From JBNKFV01 sp050290265 (GTDB lineage Bacteria > Pseudomonadota > Gammaproteobacteria > Pseudomonadales > Cellvibrionaceae): a stretch of DNA of 64,000 nucleotides. Position 1 is the first letter of the stretch, and every line of letters begins with the position of its first letter. This document shows, in pieces, positions 23,500 to 32,273 of the stretch. The notes below the pieces were generated by a model. The model was not told the origin of the DNA, did no database searches, and was given only the letters and a program-made list of their open reading frames with translations. Location: assembly GCA_050290265.1 (NCBI GenBank), contig JBNKHI010000014.1, positions 1 through 64,000 of the forward strand, read 5' to 3'. Both the position numbers and the translations under genes were made by a program.

Positions 23500-26016
23500 T
23501 TAAAAATTCATACCGAATTTAACGCCGACTGTTCTCGGAGTATTGCTAAAACAAGTTTGAGGATCGCCACCAATAGAAGAGCACACCAGTCTATTCGTTA
23601 TATTGTTAGCGTAGGCACTGGCATGCCAACCCTTGTCCATAGGCTTATAGGAGAAGGAAATATCTGTTTTAGCATATGCCCCTTGTATTTCATCTGCGAG
23701 ATTCTCGTAGGTTAAGTAATAATCGTCAGAAAGCAGAGTGCTTACTCTACCGGTTAACTCAGCACCATTATTGAGTGTCCACGTATGATTGTAGCCAACA
23801 TTCAACGTGACCTTCGGCGCTTTTGGTAGTGAATTTCCGTCGTAGTTAACCACTGTTGAAACCGCAGTAGGATCCGTCTCATCAATATTACGTACAATTT
23901 CGAAGTCATTAAACTTAGAATGCAGCAATGCTAATGTACCGGTTAACATTCCGGCCTCACCAACCAGGAAGGTAGTTTCCAGTTCAACACCAGAAACTTC
24001 AGCCTCATCAGCGTTGTATGTAACTAAGCCCCGGGCCCCACCAAATGGTGGAATAGGGTCTACCTCAGATACCTGGAAGCCTTCATAAGTGTAAAGAAAA
24101 GCCTCGACATTAACTTGCACACGATTGTCATAAAACTGATTTTTTGACCCCAGCGACCATGACAAGATTTCTTCCGGATCATAAGCTACTGAATAGTCTT
24201 CGCTTTCTACCCCATCAAAATAGCCACCAGCTTTAAACCCAGTACCCACTGTGAGATAAGCCATAGACTCATCGCCAAAATCCCACTCTACCCCGGTTTT
24301 CCAAGTAACTTTATTCCATCCCACTGATGCGAGATTTTCTGACAGCAGTGCCCCCTTGGCAACATAGCTGGGATCAAGCGGATCAACACCAAACGACAAA
24401 TAAGTTCCACCTACACGGCTCTTTTCATCTTTAGTGTATCGCAATCCACCAATAACCCTGACCGTATCTGAAATATGATAAGTAGCCTGACCAAAGATAG
24501 ACTTGGACACAGCTAATACATCTGGCTGTGGAAATGACAAACCAAGGCCCGGCGCAATCAAACTGCCAAATGTTGCAAAAATATTCTGTTCTTCTTTTAA
24601 GTAATACAGACCTGTAACCCACTCCAAATCACCTTCACCATTGGAAGTTAGACGTAATTCTTCACTGATCTGCTTTTGCGTGTTGTTAGCGTAGTTGATT
24701 TGAGATTCAAGCTCATTATTATCAGAATCTGAATAATTTTTACGATTATTTTCGCGATAAGCTGTTAATGACGTAAATGTAAAACCATCAAAATCCATAT
24801 TGAATTCAGCGCTCAAGCCAAACAAATCATTATCTGTTTTTGTCGAAAATGTGGCGCGTCTTTCTAACTTGGGTTCTCCACCAATAGGAGTTGGTACACT
24901 TGAACTTGGCGTTCCTTCATTTTTCCAATAATCTGCAGAAATCAATAGTGACACATCGTCACTTGGCTCCCACAACGCATGAAAACGAGCGGCTATTTCA
25001 TCAGCGGCATAAGAGTCTTCAATAAAAGCCTCATCAATATAACCGTCATGCTTCAAATAATTCACTGCACCACGCACAGCTAACGTGTCACTGATGGGTA
25101 AGTTTAGCATGCCAAAGAATGACTTTTGGCTATAGTTCCCAAAGCCCACTTCAACATCAGCATCAAATTCTTGCTGCGGTTTATTGGTTATAACATTTAT
25201 ATTACCCGCGTTCGCATTACGACCATAGAGTGTCCCTTGTGGGCCTCGCAGAATTTCCACACGCTCTATATCAAAAAAAGTACCCGTTAAAGATGAGGGC
25301 CGTGATAAATATACACCGTCTACATGGAAAGATGTTGCAGAGTCGCCAGCTTCAACAAAGTTAGTTGTCACGATGCCACGCATGGCGATTTCAACATTAC
25401 CGCCATTTTCGGACACCATAAGACCTGGAGCCATACTCGACAGGTCTTCGATACCAGTTATGCCTTGGTCTCGCATCATGCTACCAGTAAACGCCGATAT
25501 CGCGATGCTCACATCCTGTAACGACTCCTGACGTTTTTCAGCCGTAACCACGATTTCTTCTAGGCCTAAATTCTTGGCGGGTGCATTCTCACCTTCCGCT
25601 AGCGTAGTTTGAGACACCATAGAGCCACTGATAATAGCAATAATTGCACTCAACAAATTTTTCTTATTAGTCATTAAATTCTCTCCATCATTAGACGTCG
25701 CTAGCGAAACCACTAGTGCACCATCAGCTGTAATTTCACTGGCTAACCCCGTGCCTGACAGTAATTTACTTACTGCCTGTTGCAGGCTGAGATAACCATG
25801 CACAGCAGGTGCTGTATGGGTTTTAACTAGATCATAAGGAAAGAGAACCAAGGTATCAGTTTGCGCTGACACCTGATTAAGTGATTTAGGCAAAGCCTGT
25901 TCAGGAAGCTGGAAGCTATAATATCTTTCTGAAACAGCATGGCTCGAGACTCCCACGCAAACTAAACCAATCACAACTCTCACCACAGTTTTTAATAGTG
26001 CAATACGCGTTGTCAT
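23500..26016 (-). CDS. TonB-dependent receptor with N-terminal STN signalling domain (FecA-type)
   Basis: From the ATG at 26016 this is an 838-residue transducer-type receptor. It has signal peptide 1 and an STN domain (YYSFQLPEQALPKSLNQVSAQTDTL onward, about 75 residues) that would contact the FecR-like protein. Next comes a second complete signal-peptide-like segment, then the TonB box LEEIVVTAEKRQ, the plug (VEILRGPQGTLYGRNA) and a beta barrel ending in Phe (VGVKFGMNF). The internal hydrophobic segment between STN and TonB box is abnormal: MTNKKNLLSAIIAIISGS begins at an ATG (25674) with its own GGAGAG. The gene follows the sigma factor and FecR on the same strand. Ligand unknown; the adjacent esterase suggests an ester. 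Confidence 0.9.
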   Translation of the reverse strand: MTTRIALLKTVVRVVIGLVCVGVSSHAVSERYYSFQLPEQALPKSLNQVSAQTDTLVLFPYDLVKTHTAPAVHGYLSLQQAVSKLLSGTGLASEITADGALVVSLATSNDGENLMTNKKNLLSAIIAIISGSMVSQTTLAEGENAPAKNLGLEEIVVTAEKRQESLQDVSIAISAFTGSMMRDQGITGIEDLSSMAPGLMVSENGGNVEIAMRGIVTTNFVEAGDSATSFHVDGVYLSRPSSLTGTFFDIERVEILRGPQGTLYGRNANAGNINVITNKPQQEFDADVEVGFGNYSQKSFFGMLNLPISDTLAVRGAVNYLKHDGYIDEAFIEDSYAADEIAARFHALWEPSDDVSLLISADYWKNEGTPSSSVPTPIGGEPKLERRATFSTKTDNDLFGLSAEFNMDFDGFTFTSLTAYRENNRKNYSDSDNNELESQINYANNTQKQISEELRLTSNGEGDLEWVTGLYYLKEEQNIFATFGSLIAPGLGLSFPQPDVLAVSKSIFGQATYHISDTVRVIGGLRYTKDEKSRVGGTYLSFGVDPLDPSYVAKGALLSENLASVGWNKVTWKTGVEWDFGDESMAYLTVGTGFKAGGYFDGVESEDYSVAYDPEEILSWSLGSKNQFYDNRVQVNVEAFLYTYEGFQVSEVDPIPPFGGARGLVTYNADEAEVSGVELETTFLVGEAGMLTGTLALLHSKFNDFEIVRNIDETDPTAVSTVVNYDGNSLPKAPKVTLNVGYNHTWTLNNGAELTGRVSTLLSDDYYLTYENLADEIQGAYAKTDISFSYKPMDKGWHASAYANNITNRLVCSSIGGDPQTCFSNTPRTVGVKFGMNF
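25672..25686 (-). promoter_or_regulatory. Internal ribosome binding site and ATG inside the receptor frame
   Basis: On the minus strand GGAGAG (25681-25686) stands six bases before ATG (25674-25672), in frame with the receptor. The codons after the ATG encode a textbook signal peptide (Lys-Lys, then a hydrophobic run, then a Ser/Thr-rich cleavage region before AEGENAP). Translation from here would give a complete 724-residue receptor lacking STN. Confidence 0.6.
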
Positions 26017-26151
26017 TACATCTATTAAACACCTGTGATTAGTGAGACTGGTCAGCAGAAGAAATCCTCTAGTAGGCATGTGCTTTATTTTTATAATATT
26101 TGTTGACGAAAAAAATCATTAAACTGCTCAAAATAGGCAGCACGCCACTTT

Positions 26152-27348
26152 TTAATCAACTGTAGTAGCGCGTCCAATAATAGCATGGGTATCGTCGATG
26201 CGGCTCACTTTTAAGCCAAAGCCGCGCTCAAGTACATCAAAGAGAATATCTGTTTCGCCAACATGAAACTGGCCACCTATACGAATATCGGCGATCACAT
26301 CATCGGAGATATCAATTTTCATGGTCGTATAACGCCCTACCTCGTCAACGACGGTTTGCAAGGTTTCACCTGCAAAAATCAACAAGCCTTTGCGCCAAGC
26401 AAGGTTGCGATTCAATTCATTTTCAGGATGGTGCTCAACCTTTATTTGAGCTTGACGGTCTTGTTCTGCTAATAACGTTGATTCCCCAGCACTGAGAAAA
26501 CCCAGAACTTTTTCCTCAATAACAGGTGGGCTACGATCCAGGGAGCCCAGAGTATTCAATACAGGTTTTTCAGAGACGCCCGACTTATCCACATTTAAGG
26601 TTGAATTCGCACTTTTAGTTAATACTGGCTCTACTTTTTTAACTGCAGCCAGCTCTACCTTACCCTCAGTAACTACCACTTTGACATCATGCTCAAAACG
26701 ACGAACAGAAAAAGCCGTACCCACTGCTCGCACAAGCCTATCACCGCTTAGCACCTCAAAGGGCCGAGCACGATCTTTAGCCACTTGAAAATGCGCTTCA
26801 CCTTTTAACACCGTAACACTGCGAATATGTGGTTTTAACGATATCTGAACCAGGCTGTTGGTATTCAACCACACGGTTGAGCCATCAGGCAGCCGCCTTT
26901 CTAAGGTTTGCCCTACATCTGTAGCAAGAGACAAAGGCTCTCCTATTGATGACTGCAGCGAATTTTGTTGCACGAATAACATGACTGATAACGCTATCAC
27001 ACCAGTTAAAACAACCAAACCAGCAACCACCGGAGTGAAATTCGACATTAGCTTTTTAATTTTTTTACGGATAGACGTTAAACCGAAAGCTCTAAAATTT
27101 GCTAGCCAAGACTTTTTTGGCCCATCAGGAACCGCCAGCATTAACTCGGAAAGGATACCCATGTCATCCCACAAAGCCGCGAAGTGAAGTAAAACCCGCT
27201 TATGCTCAGCACTTTGATTCATCCAAGCACGAAAGGCTTCAATATCCTCAACTTTCGGCGATGCCGTCCCCTCGAACTTCAGTACCCAAGCACAGGCTTC
27301 TGCTTCGATTTTCTGGCTATCTGGAAATGGGATGATATTTTCTACCAC
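26152..27348 (-). CDS. FecR-like anti-sigma factor
   Basis: A 398-residue inner-membrane regulator. The N-terminal DUF4880 region (AEACAWVLKFEGTASP, FRAWMNQSAEHKRVL) lies in the cytoplasm and binds the sigma factor. A transmembrane helix follows (about 110-130, VVAGLVVLTGVIALSVMLFV). The periplasmic FecR domain (TLERRLPDGSTVWLNTNS, LKGEAHFQVAKDRARPF, VRAVGTAFSVRRF) and a DUF4974-like end (AGETLQTVVDEVGRYT) receive the signal from the receptor STN domain. A linker of about 60 polar residues precedes the last domain. GTG start with AAAGGA eight bases before it; 16 bases separate it from the sigma gene, so they form one operon. Confidence 0.9.
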   Translation of the reverse strand: MVENIIPFPDSQKIEAEACAWVLKFEGTASPKVEDIEAFRAWMNQSAEHKRVLLHFAALWDDMGILSELMLAVPDGPKKSWLANFRAFGLTSIRKKIKKLMSNFTPVVAGLVVLTGVIALSVMLFVQQNSLQSSIGEPLSLATDVGQTLERRLPDGSTVWLNTNSLVQISLKPHIRSVTVLKGEAHFQVAKDRARPFEVLSGDRLVRAVGTAFSVRRFEHDVKVVVTEGKVELAAVKKVEPVLTKSANSTLNVDKSGVSEKPVLNTLGSLDRSPPVIEEKVLGFLSAGESTLLAEQDRQAQIKVEHHPENELNRNLAWRKGLLIFAGETLQTVVDEVGRYTTMKIDISDDVIADIRIGGQFHVGETDILFDVLERGFGLKVSRIDDTHAIIGRATTVD

Positions 27349-27364
27349 GACGGATCCTTTAAAC

Positions 27365-27913
27365 TCAAAGTTTTTGCCGAGTGCTAGACGCCGCCGGTAA
27401 TGTATTGGGAAGACCAGTATAACGCTCTTCTAATAAACGACTACACAATCGCATACCTTTAATCAGGTGTTTTTCAACCGTGCTTTCAGTGATACCCAGT
27501 TGAGAGGCTATTTCTTTTTGAGAAAATCCGTACACACGCTTCATCAAAAATACCTTTCGACATTGTTCAGGCAAACCCGCAACAACTTCGCAAAACATGC
27601 CCAGACGCTTTTGTGCCATCACATTGTTTTCTACCGTCAGATGGCCATCAAGGACCTCGTCAGCCTCATAATCATCGATATAATCGGTAACTTTATGCGC
27701 TTTTTTGTCAAACTCCGACAGAATAATATTTTTTGCAATTTTAAACAAAAAAGCCTTTGGCTGGGAAATCTCCCTTTTTTTCTCGGCATCGTACGCTCGC
27801 AAAAAGGTTTCCTGCAATATATCGTCTATATCATGGCTTGCAGTAAGCAAAAACCGCGATATAAAACGCCTCAACGCCCGCTGCTGACTACTAAATACGT
27901 GGAAGACACTCAC
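27365..27913 (-). CDS. ECF-family RNA polymerase sigma factor (FecI-like)
   Basis: A 182-residue sigma-70-family factor with only regions 2 and 4. Region 2 holds DIDDILQETFLRAYD and PKAFLFKIAKNIILSEF; region 4 holds LPEQCRKVFLMKRVYGFSQKEIASQLGITESTVEKHL, a helix-turn-helix. With the FecR-like protein and STN receptor it makes a cell-surface signalling chain: ligand at the outer membrane, FecR in the inner membrane, release of sigma, transcription of the receptor genes. GTG start. Likely autoregulated or induced by starvation; the gap upstream shows no iron box I can identify. Confidence 0.9.
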   Translation of the reverse strand: MSVFHVFSSQQRALRRFISRFLLTASHDIDDILQETFLRAYDAEKKREISQPKAFLFKIAKNIILSEFDKKAHKVTDYIDDYEADEVLDGHLTVENNVMAQKRLGMFCEVVAGLPEQCRKVFLMKRVYGFSQKEIASQLGITESTVEKHLIKGMRLCSRLLEERYTGLPNTLPAASSTRQKL

Positions 27914-28355
27914 TTGGAAACACCATTTATCATTTCATTATTGTTTTTATAAACACAGATAAGTCGCAGCCAAGTGCTAGAAAAGCTACCAGTACTTGGT
28001 ATATGACCTCCGAGCACAGAAAATCCTCTAGTCGACGAACCCATAATCCGGCTCGCTAACCACGGGAGGCTCACTTTCACCTCAATCAAGCTCTAGAAGC
28101 TGCATAGTTCTGGAGAATGTAACCGGTTACAAAAAAACTTTCAACTAGCAGTTAATGGCGATTGGGGAAAAGCAGGGTTCCAACCAAAGCCCTAAACTCA
28201 TACCCTACGGCCAGTAGACGTGACCACCAAAGGAAAGCAGCCGAAAAATACGGCCTCCTACGAAAAACACATAGAATCAGTCAACACTTCAACATTGAGC
28301 TACCGGTACTATATCCCAGAAGCACCGTAAAATTACCGAAGTGGAGTTGCACCTA
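27914..28355. other. Intergenic region with one perfect palindrome, no supported gene
   Basis: A 65-codon open frame at 28162-28359 (plus) overlaps the YbaK-like end and has no clear ribosome binding site or family, so I do not call it. The only ordered element is the 14-base palindrome at 28118. Confidence 0.4.
28118..28131. promoter_or_regulatory. Palindromic operator-like site (LacI/GntR-operator style)
   Basis: TGTAACCGGTTACA is a perfect 14-base palindrome with central CG, the layout of operators bound by LacI-family repressors. No regulator gene and no clear target gene lie beside it, so it may be a relic or serve an unrecognised small transcript on the right. Confidence 0.4.
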
Positions 28356-28856
28356 TTAATGTAAATATCGGTAATAATCCTCCATTTCAGGCGCACAACT
28401 CAGGGTGGCATGCTGGGCAACTTGCATCATTCGAATAAAATCACTACCGCGTAAATGAACCAGGTGACAGTGATCGCCCGCCTCAAAAAACAAATCATCT
28501 GCGTAGCGAAATGCGTTATCCCATACCACACGCATACCATAAGCTTGCCCCAAAACAGGTATTGCGCCCAAGTCACAATCGGTAAACAATGCCTCAATTT
28601 CTCGCTCATCTACTAAATGGAAGTGACCGGCAAAGTCCCTATTCAGCCAGCTCATCACCAAAATATGCGACGCAGGAATAACACACATTAAGTACCCACT
28701 TTCATCTTTTACGATGACAGCTTTGGCCAGTTGCGCGGGCATTACATGCGCGGAGTGCGCAGTTTCCATTGAGGTGCTCGAATAGGGATGCTTTAGCAAA
28801 GAATAGTGGATGTCATTTTGCTGCAAATAGTTTTCAACCGTTAACGACATACTCAT
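28356..28856 (-). CDS. YbaK/EbsC-family aminoacyl-tRNA deacylase-like protein
   Basis: A 166-residue YbaK-fold protein. These enzymes hydrolyse mischarged aminoacyl-tRNAs such as Cys- or Ala-tRNA(Pro). Visible blocks: HPYSSTSMETAHSAHV near the start, then AKAVIVKDESGYLMCVIPASH with the conserved Lys of the family, and a GAIPVLGQAYGM strand where GxxPP-like motifs occur. Start chosen at ATG 28856, preceded by GGAAGG; an upstream in-frame codon at 28871 is unlikely. The C-terminal extension after the core (APEMEDYYRYLH) is longer than in E. coli YbaK. Substrate specificity is not readable. Confidence 0.8.
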   Translation of the reverse strand: MSMSLTVENYLQQNDIHYSLLKHPYSSTSMETAHSAHVMPAQLAKAVIVKDESGYLMCVIPASHILVMSWLNRDFAGHFHLVDEREIEALFTDCDLGAIPVLGQAYGMRVVWDNAFRYADDLFFEAGDHCHLVHLRGSDFIRMMQVAQHATLSCAPEMEDYYRYLH

Positions 28857-29073
28857 AATCGTACCTTCCAAGAGTAATCCAAGGATAAAAAGCGGTTTGT
28901 AAACTGAGCTGATAAACGACGAAAAAACACTCCCTCACGATGGCCGACACTCAGCTTCGTTACAGTGCTTCAAGTATAGATGATGGGACGCTTATTACCG
29001 GCGCTGGTAAGACTATTTATCCATTAAAACAAGGTTACAAAGACTCACACAAACTAACAACTTTGTTGCTAAG

Positions 29074-29895
29074 TCAGACTTGCTGCGAGAGAAGACGCAG
29101 CGTCAGGTCTCCCCTCTGATTATTAGCTTGTGCTTGTAGTGCAACAGCGACGTCTTGACGGACTTTTTCCTTTGCCAGCGCGGAGGTTTCTTTAGCGAAA
29201 TCGGTGTCACTGATCCGAGACCGGGATTCAGCGGCGGCAACACCGGCATTGCCCAATTGATTGATCGAACTTTCGAGCGTATTGACAGTAGCACCGAGCT
29301 GACTACCAAATTCATTCACACGTGCTTGGACCCTATCGACAATCGATAAGGCTCCCTGAGCATTTTTGGCCGAAGAAAAGTCAATCGTACCAAATTGCTC
29401 ATCTTTCAATACCTGCTCAAGATTAGGCGTTTCAAGGGTAATTTGATTTGCCAAACCGCTTCCTAATACCAGATTCACCGGGTTACTGTTATTGAGCAAG
29501 GGAACACCGTTGAAATCGCTACTGCCCGTTATACGGGCTACTTCTAAACGCAATTGTTGAGCTTCAGTATTCAATGCACTGCGATCCGCATCCTGAAGTA
29601 ATCCACTACTGGCCTGGATGGCAAGCTCACGGATACGCTGCAAATTTTTGGTGACAGCAGTGAGATCTGCTGCGGCTGTCTGCGCTAATGAAATACCATC
29701 ACCAGCATTGCGGGTTGCCTGAGAATATTCAGACTCTTGAGATTGTAAGCGATTGACAATTGCAGTGCCGGCGGCGTCATCTGCCGCAGAATTGATGCGG
29801 AGCCCAGACACAAGACGTTCGCTGCTTTGCGTGATATTTTGATTACCACGAGCAATGGCAGCACCAATATAGCTGTTACCGGTTTCGATAGCCAT
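29074..29895 (-). CDS. fliC: Flagellin
   Basis: A 273-residue flagellin with intact D0/D1 ends: SERLVSGLRINSAADDAAG, RNAGDGISLAQTAA and LQRIRELAIQASSG at the N-terminus, and ESRSRISDTDFAKETSALAKEKV and the end LTLRLLSQQV at the C-terminus. Only about 60 residues lie between the D1 arms, so the outer D2/D3 domains are absent and the filament would be thin and smooth. Start at ATG 29895 (MAIETGNSYIG). No other flagellar gene lies within the window, so the gene is isolated from its export and assembly genes. Confidence 0.92.
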   Translation of the reverse strand: MAIETGNSYIGAAIARGNQNITQSSERLVSGLRINSAADDAAGTAIVNRLQSQESEYSQATRNAGDGISLAQTAAADLTAVTKNLQRIRELAIQASSGLLQDADRSALNTEAQQLRLEVARITGSSDFNGVPLLNNSNPVNLVLGSGLANQITLETPNLEQVLKDEQFGTIDFSSAKNAQGALSIVDRVQARVNEFGSQLGATVNTLESSINQLGNAGVAAAESRSRISDTDFAKETSALAKEKVRQDVAVALQAQANNQRGDLTLRLLSQQV

Positions 29896-29957
29896 AAACC
29901 CTACCTTACTCACAACCGCAGAAGTCTTTAATTTAACGCTATAAACAACACACTAGA

Positions 29958-29978
29958 ACAACAGCGTTACACTGTTGT
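29958..29978. repeat. Inverted repeat upstream of flagellin
   Basis: acaacag (29958-29964) and ctgttgt (29972-29978) with a seven-base spacer, 63 bases before the flagellin start. Could be a regulator site or a leader hairpin. No clear sigma-28 or sigma-54 promoter was identified beside it. Confidence 0.35.
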
Positions 29979-30065
29979 GTTATATGTAGATACTTGCTTA
30001 ATCGAAATAATTATATCTAATACAAAACTCAACCACGTTAGTACGTTAGCAACCGTCATCTAGCG

Positions 30066-32186
30066 CTAAATACGCTTAAACGGGGGTAATGACTTCAATA
30101 TTGCACTGCCGTAACGCCGGGTTAGTAAGCGGTCATCCATAATCGTAATCTGCCCAGCATCCGTTTCTGTTCTCAGTAATCTTCCGCTAGCTTGAACCAG
30201 CTTAATTGCCGCATCTGGAACGGTTATCTCCATAAAGGCATTTCCACCACGCTTCTCAATCCACTCTGCCAACGCAGCTTCGACGGGGTCGTCTGGGACA
30301 GAAAAAGGAATTTTAGCGATCACGACATGCTCACAATAAGCGCCGGGTAAATCCAGGCCTTCCGCAAAACTGGCCAAACCAAACAAAATACTGCCTTGTT
30401 TTTTGTCAATATTTGCTTTGTGCTGAGAGATTAACGCTTGCTTGGACCCTTCGCCCTGCATAAGGATTAATTCTTGCCACTCGGTTGGCAAACCCTGATA
30501 AACCTCGCGCATCTGCCGACGCGATGAAAACAGTATCAGACTACCCTTGGCTTTGGACAACAATCTGGGTAGATGCTCAATAATCGCGCGAGTGTGCGCA
30601 AGCGCATTGCTAGCGTCGCTCGCTTCTTCAGGGATATGCAACTCTGCTTTAGCAAAATCAAAAGGACTCGGCACCATTGTGTAGCAACTATTGTTCGGGG
30701 TACCGGCGCGCATCTGAAAACGCTGAAAATTACCTAAGGCCGTTAACGTAGCAGACGTCACCACTGCGCCACAACATGCCTGCCAGAGACTATACGCAAG
30801 GGTTTTTGCTGCCAAGATGGGACTGGAACAGACTTCGATATCCACGTAGGCACCAGTGTCTACCAACGTTAACCAGCGTGCCTTCGGAACTGCATCTTCA
30901 GCATCAGCGCTGGCATAGCTGGCCCACAATTCCAAATTAGCTTCCGCACGCCCCTGCCAATTCCCCAAGACAGGATACCAAGCCTCAAGATCAACAGCCG
31001 GAACATCACAATGACGATCTTCAAGCGCGTCTTCAACTTCACGAGTCATACGAGACAACAAATCAGTAAGGCGCTCAAAACTGTGTTTTAGAGCTTCAGC
31101 AATTAGACGTAAATCGTCGCTCACTATGCCGTGCTCAAAGCGGTAGCGCGGACTATTGTCACCATCTGGTTCAAGCGTATCCGTATACTGTTGCAACTGC
31201 GGCCACACCAACTCCATATTGCGTTTCGCCGTCGCCAGTTCTGCAGGTAACTGCTCAGCAAAACGATCAATATTACCGGCACCACTTATTTGCCCCAACA
31301 TTTCCGACAAACTTTTCAAACATTGATCCAACCAGCGCGTGGTGGCGATAGTGCGGCCATGACAAGCGAAGTGATTTAACGCTTTCTCCGGTAAGTGATG
31401 GCCTTCATCAAAAATATAGATAGCATCGGCGGGGGCCGGCAGAATCGCCCCTCCCCCCAAGGCTAAATCAGCCAGGACTAAATCATGATTGGTGACAATG
31501 ACATCTACGGTTCCCAAGCTATCGCGGGATTTAAAGAAACTACAGCTGCTAACATTAGAGCAACGACGTCCTGTACATTGGCGGTGATCGGTCGTTACTC
31601 GTTGCCAAGATGAATCGTCGAGTACAGTTTTCCAGCTGTCCTTATCACCATCCCATTGATTGCCTGCTAATGTCTCAACCATCTGCTGATAGAGTTTGAC
31701 ATCTTCAGCGCTGACCTGAGGCAGTTCATCTTCATATAAAGCACGCGCGGGATCATGGCTGGCTTCCTGCTCCATTAACAACCGATCTAACTTTGACAAA
31801 CACAGGTAGCGACCACGTCCTTTTGCCAGAGCAAAATTAAACTGCAATCCACTTTGACGTTTTAGCTCAGGTAGATCTTTATTGACAATTTGCTCCTGCA
31901 ACGCGATGGTCGCGGTGGATACCACCAGCTTTTTTCCCAACGCTCTCGCAATCGGTATCGCCGCCATTAAGTAAGCCACGGTTTTACCCGTTCCAGTGCC
32001 CGCTTCGACAACACAAATATGGCCATCGCTGGTGCGCACGCCCTCGTCATCCAGTTCAACACTACCCAATGTTTTCGCAATTTCGGCAATCATTAACTTC
32101 TGGCCGTACCGCGGCTTTAATTGACGCCCTTCAAGAAACTTGGTGTAAGCCGACTGAATAGTTGTTTTAACTTCGTTAGAAAGCAT
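30066..32186 (-). CDS. dinG: ATP-dependent DNA helicase DinG
   Basis: A 706-residue XPD/DinG-type superfamily-2 helicase. It unwinds DNA 5' to 3', including R-loops and damaged forks. Walker A is AGTGTGKTVAYLMA and Walker B is IFDEGHHLPEKA. The Fe-S cysteines are RYLCLSK and the group CTGRRCSNVSSC. C-terminal motifs include LILFSSRRQM, FGLASFAEGLDLPG and LVQASGRLLRTE. Length fits E. coli DinG (716). It stands between the flagellin and an acyltransferase gene; an 87-base gap to the latter leaves the transcription unit open. No LexA box was recognised upstream. Confidence 0.93.
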   Translation of the reverse strand: MLSNEVKTTIQSAYTKFLEGRQLKPRYGQKLMIAEIAKTLGSVELDDEGVRTSDGHICVVEAGTGTGKTVAYLMAAIPIARALGKKLVVSTATIALQEQIVNKDLPELKRQSGLQFNFALAKGRGRYLCLSKLDRLLMEQEASHDPARALYEDELPQVSAEDVKLYQQMVETLAGNQWDGDKDSWKTVLDDSSWQRVTTDHRQCTGRRCSNVSSCSFFKSRDSLGTVDVIVTNHDLVLADLALGGGAILPAPADAIYIFDEGHHLPEKALNHFACHGRTIATTRWLDQCLKSLSEMLGQISGAGNIDRFAEQLPAELATAKRNMELVWPQLQQYTDTLEPDGDNSPRYRFEHGIVSDDLRLIAEALKHSFERLTDLLSRMTREVEDALEDRHCDVPAVDLEAWYPVLGNWQGRAEANLELWASYASADAEDAVPKARWLTLVDTGAYVDIEVCSSPILAAKTLAYSLWQACCGAVVTSATLTALGNFQRFQMRAGTPNNSCYTMVPSPFDFAKAELHIPEEASDASNALAHTRAIIEHLPRLLSKAKGSLILFSSRRQMREVYQGLPTEWQELILMQGEGSKQALISQHKANIDKKQGSILFGLASFAEGLDLPGAYCEHVVIAKIPFSVPDDPVEAALAEWIEKRGGNAFMEITVPDAAIKLVQASGRLLRTETDAGQITIMDDRLLTRRYGSAILKSLPPFKRI

Positions 32187-32273
32187 GGGGATCTCAACAT
32201 TGGTGGACTAAGGTCCACTCAATGCACAATTAACTGAAAATATGATGGTATTTAGCAAAACAGGTTAGATCAT

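Noticed and set aside
28162..28359. 65-codon plus-strand frame right of the palindrome
   Set aside because: Overlaps the end of the YbaK-like gene and has no family or ribosome binding site.
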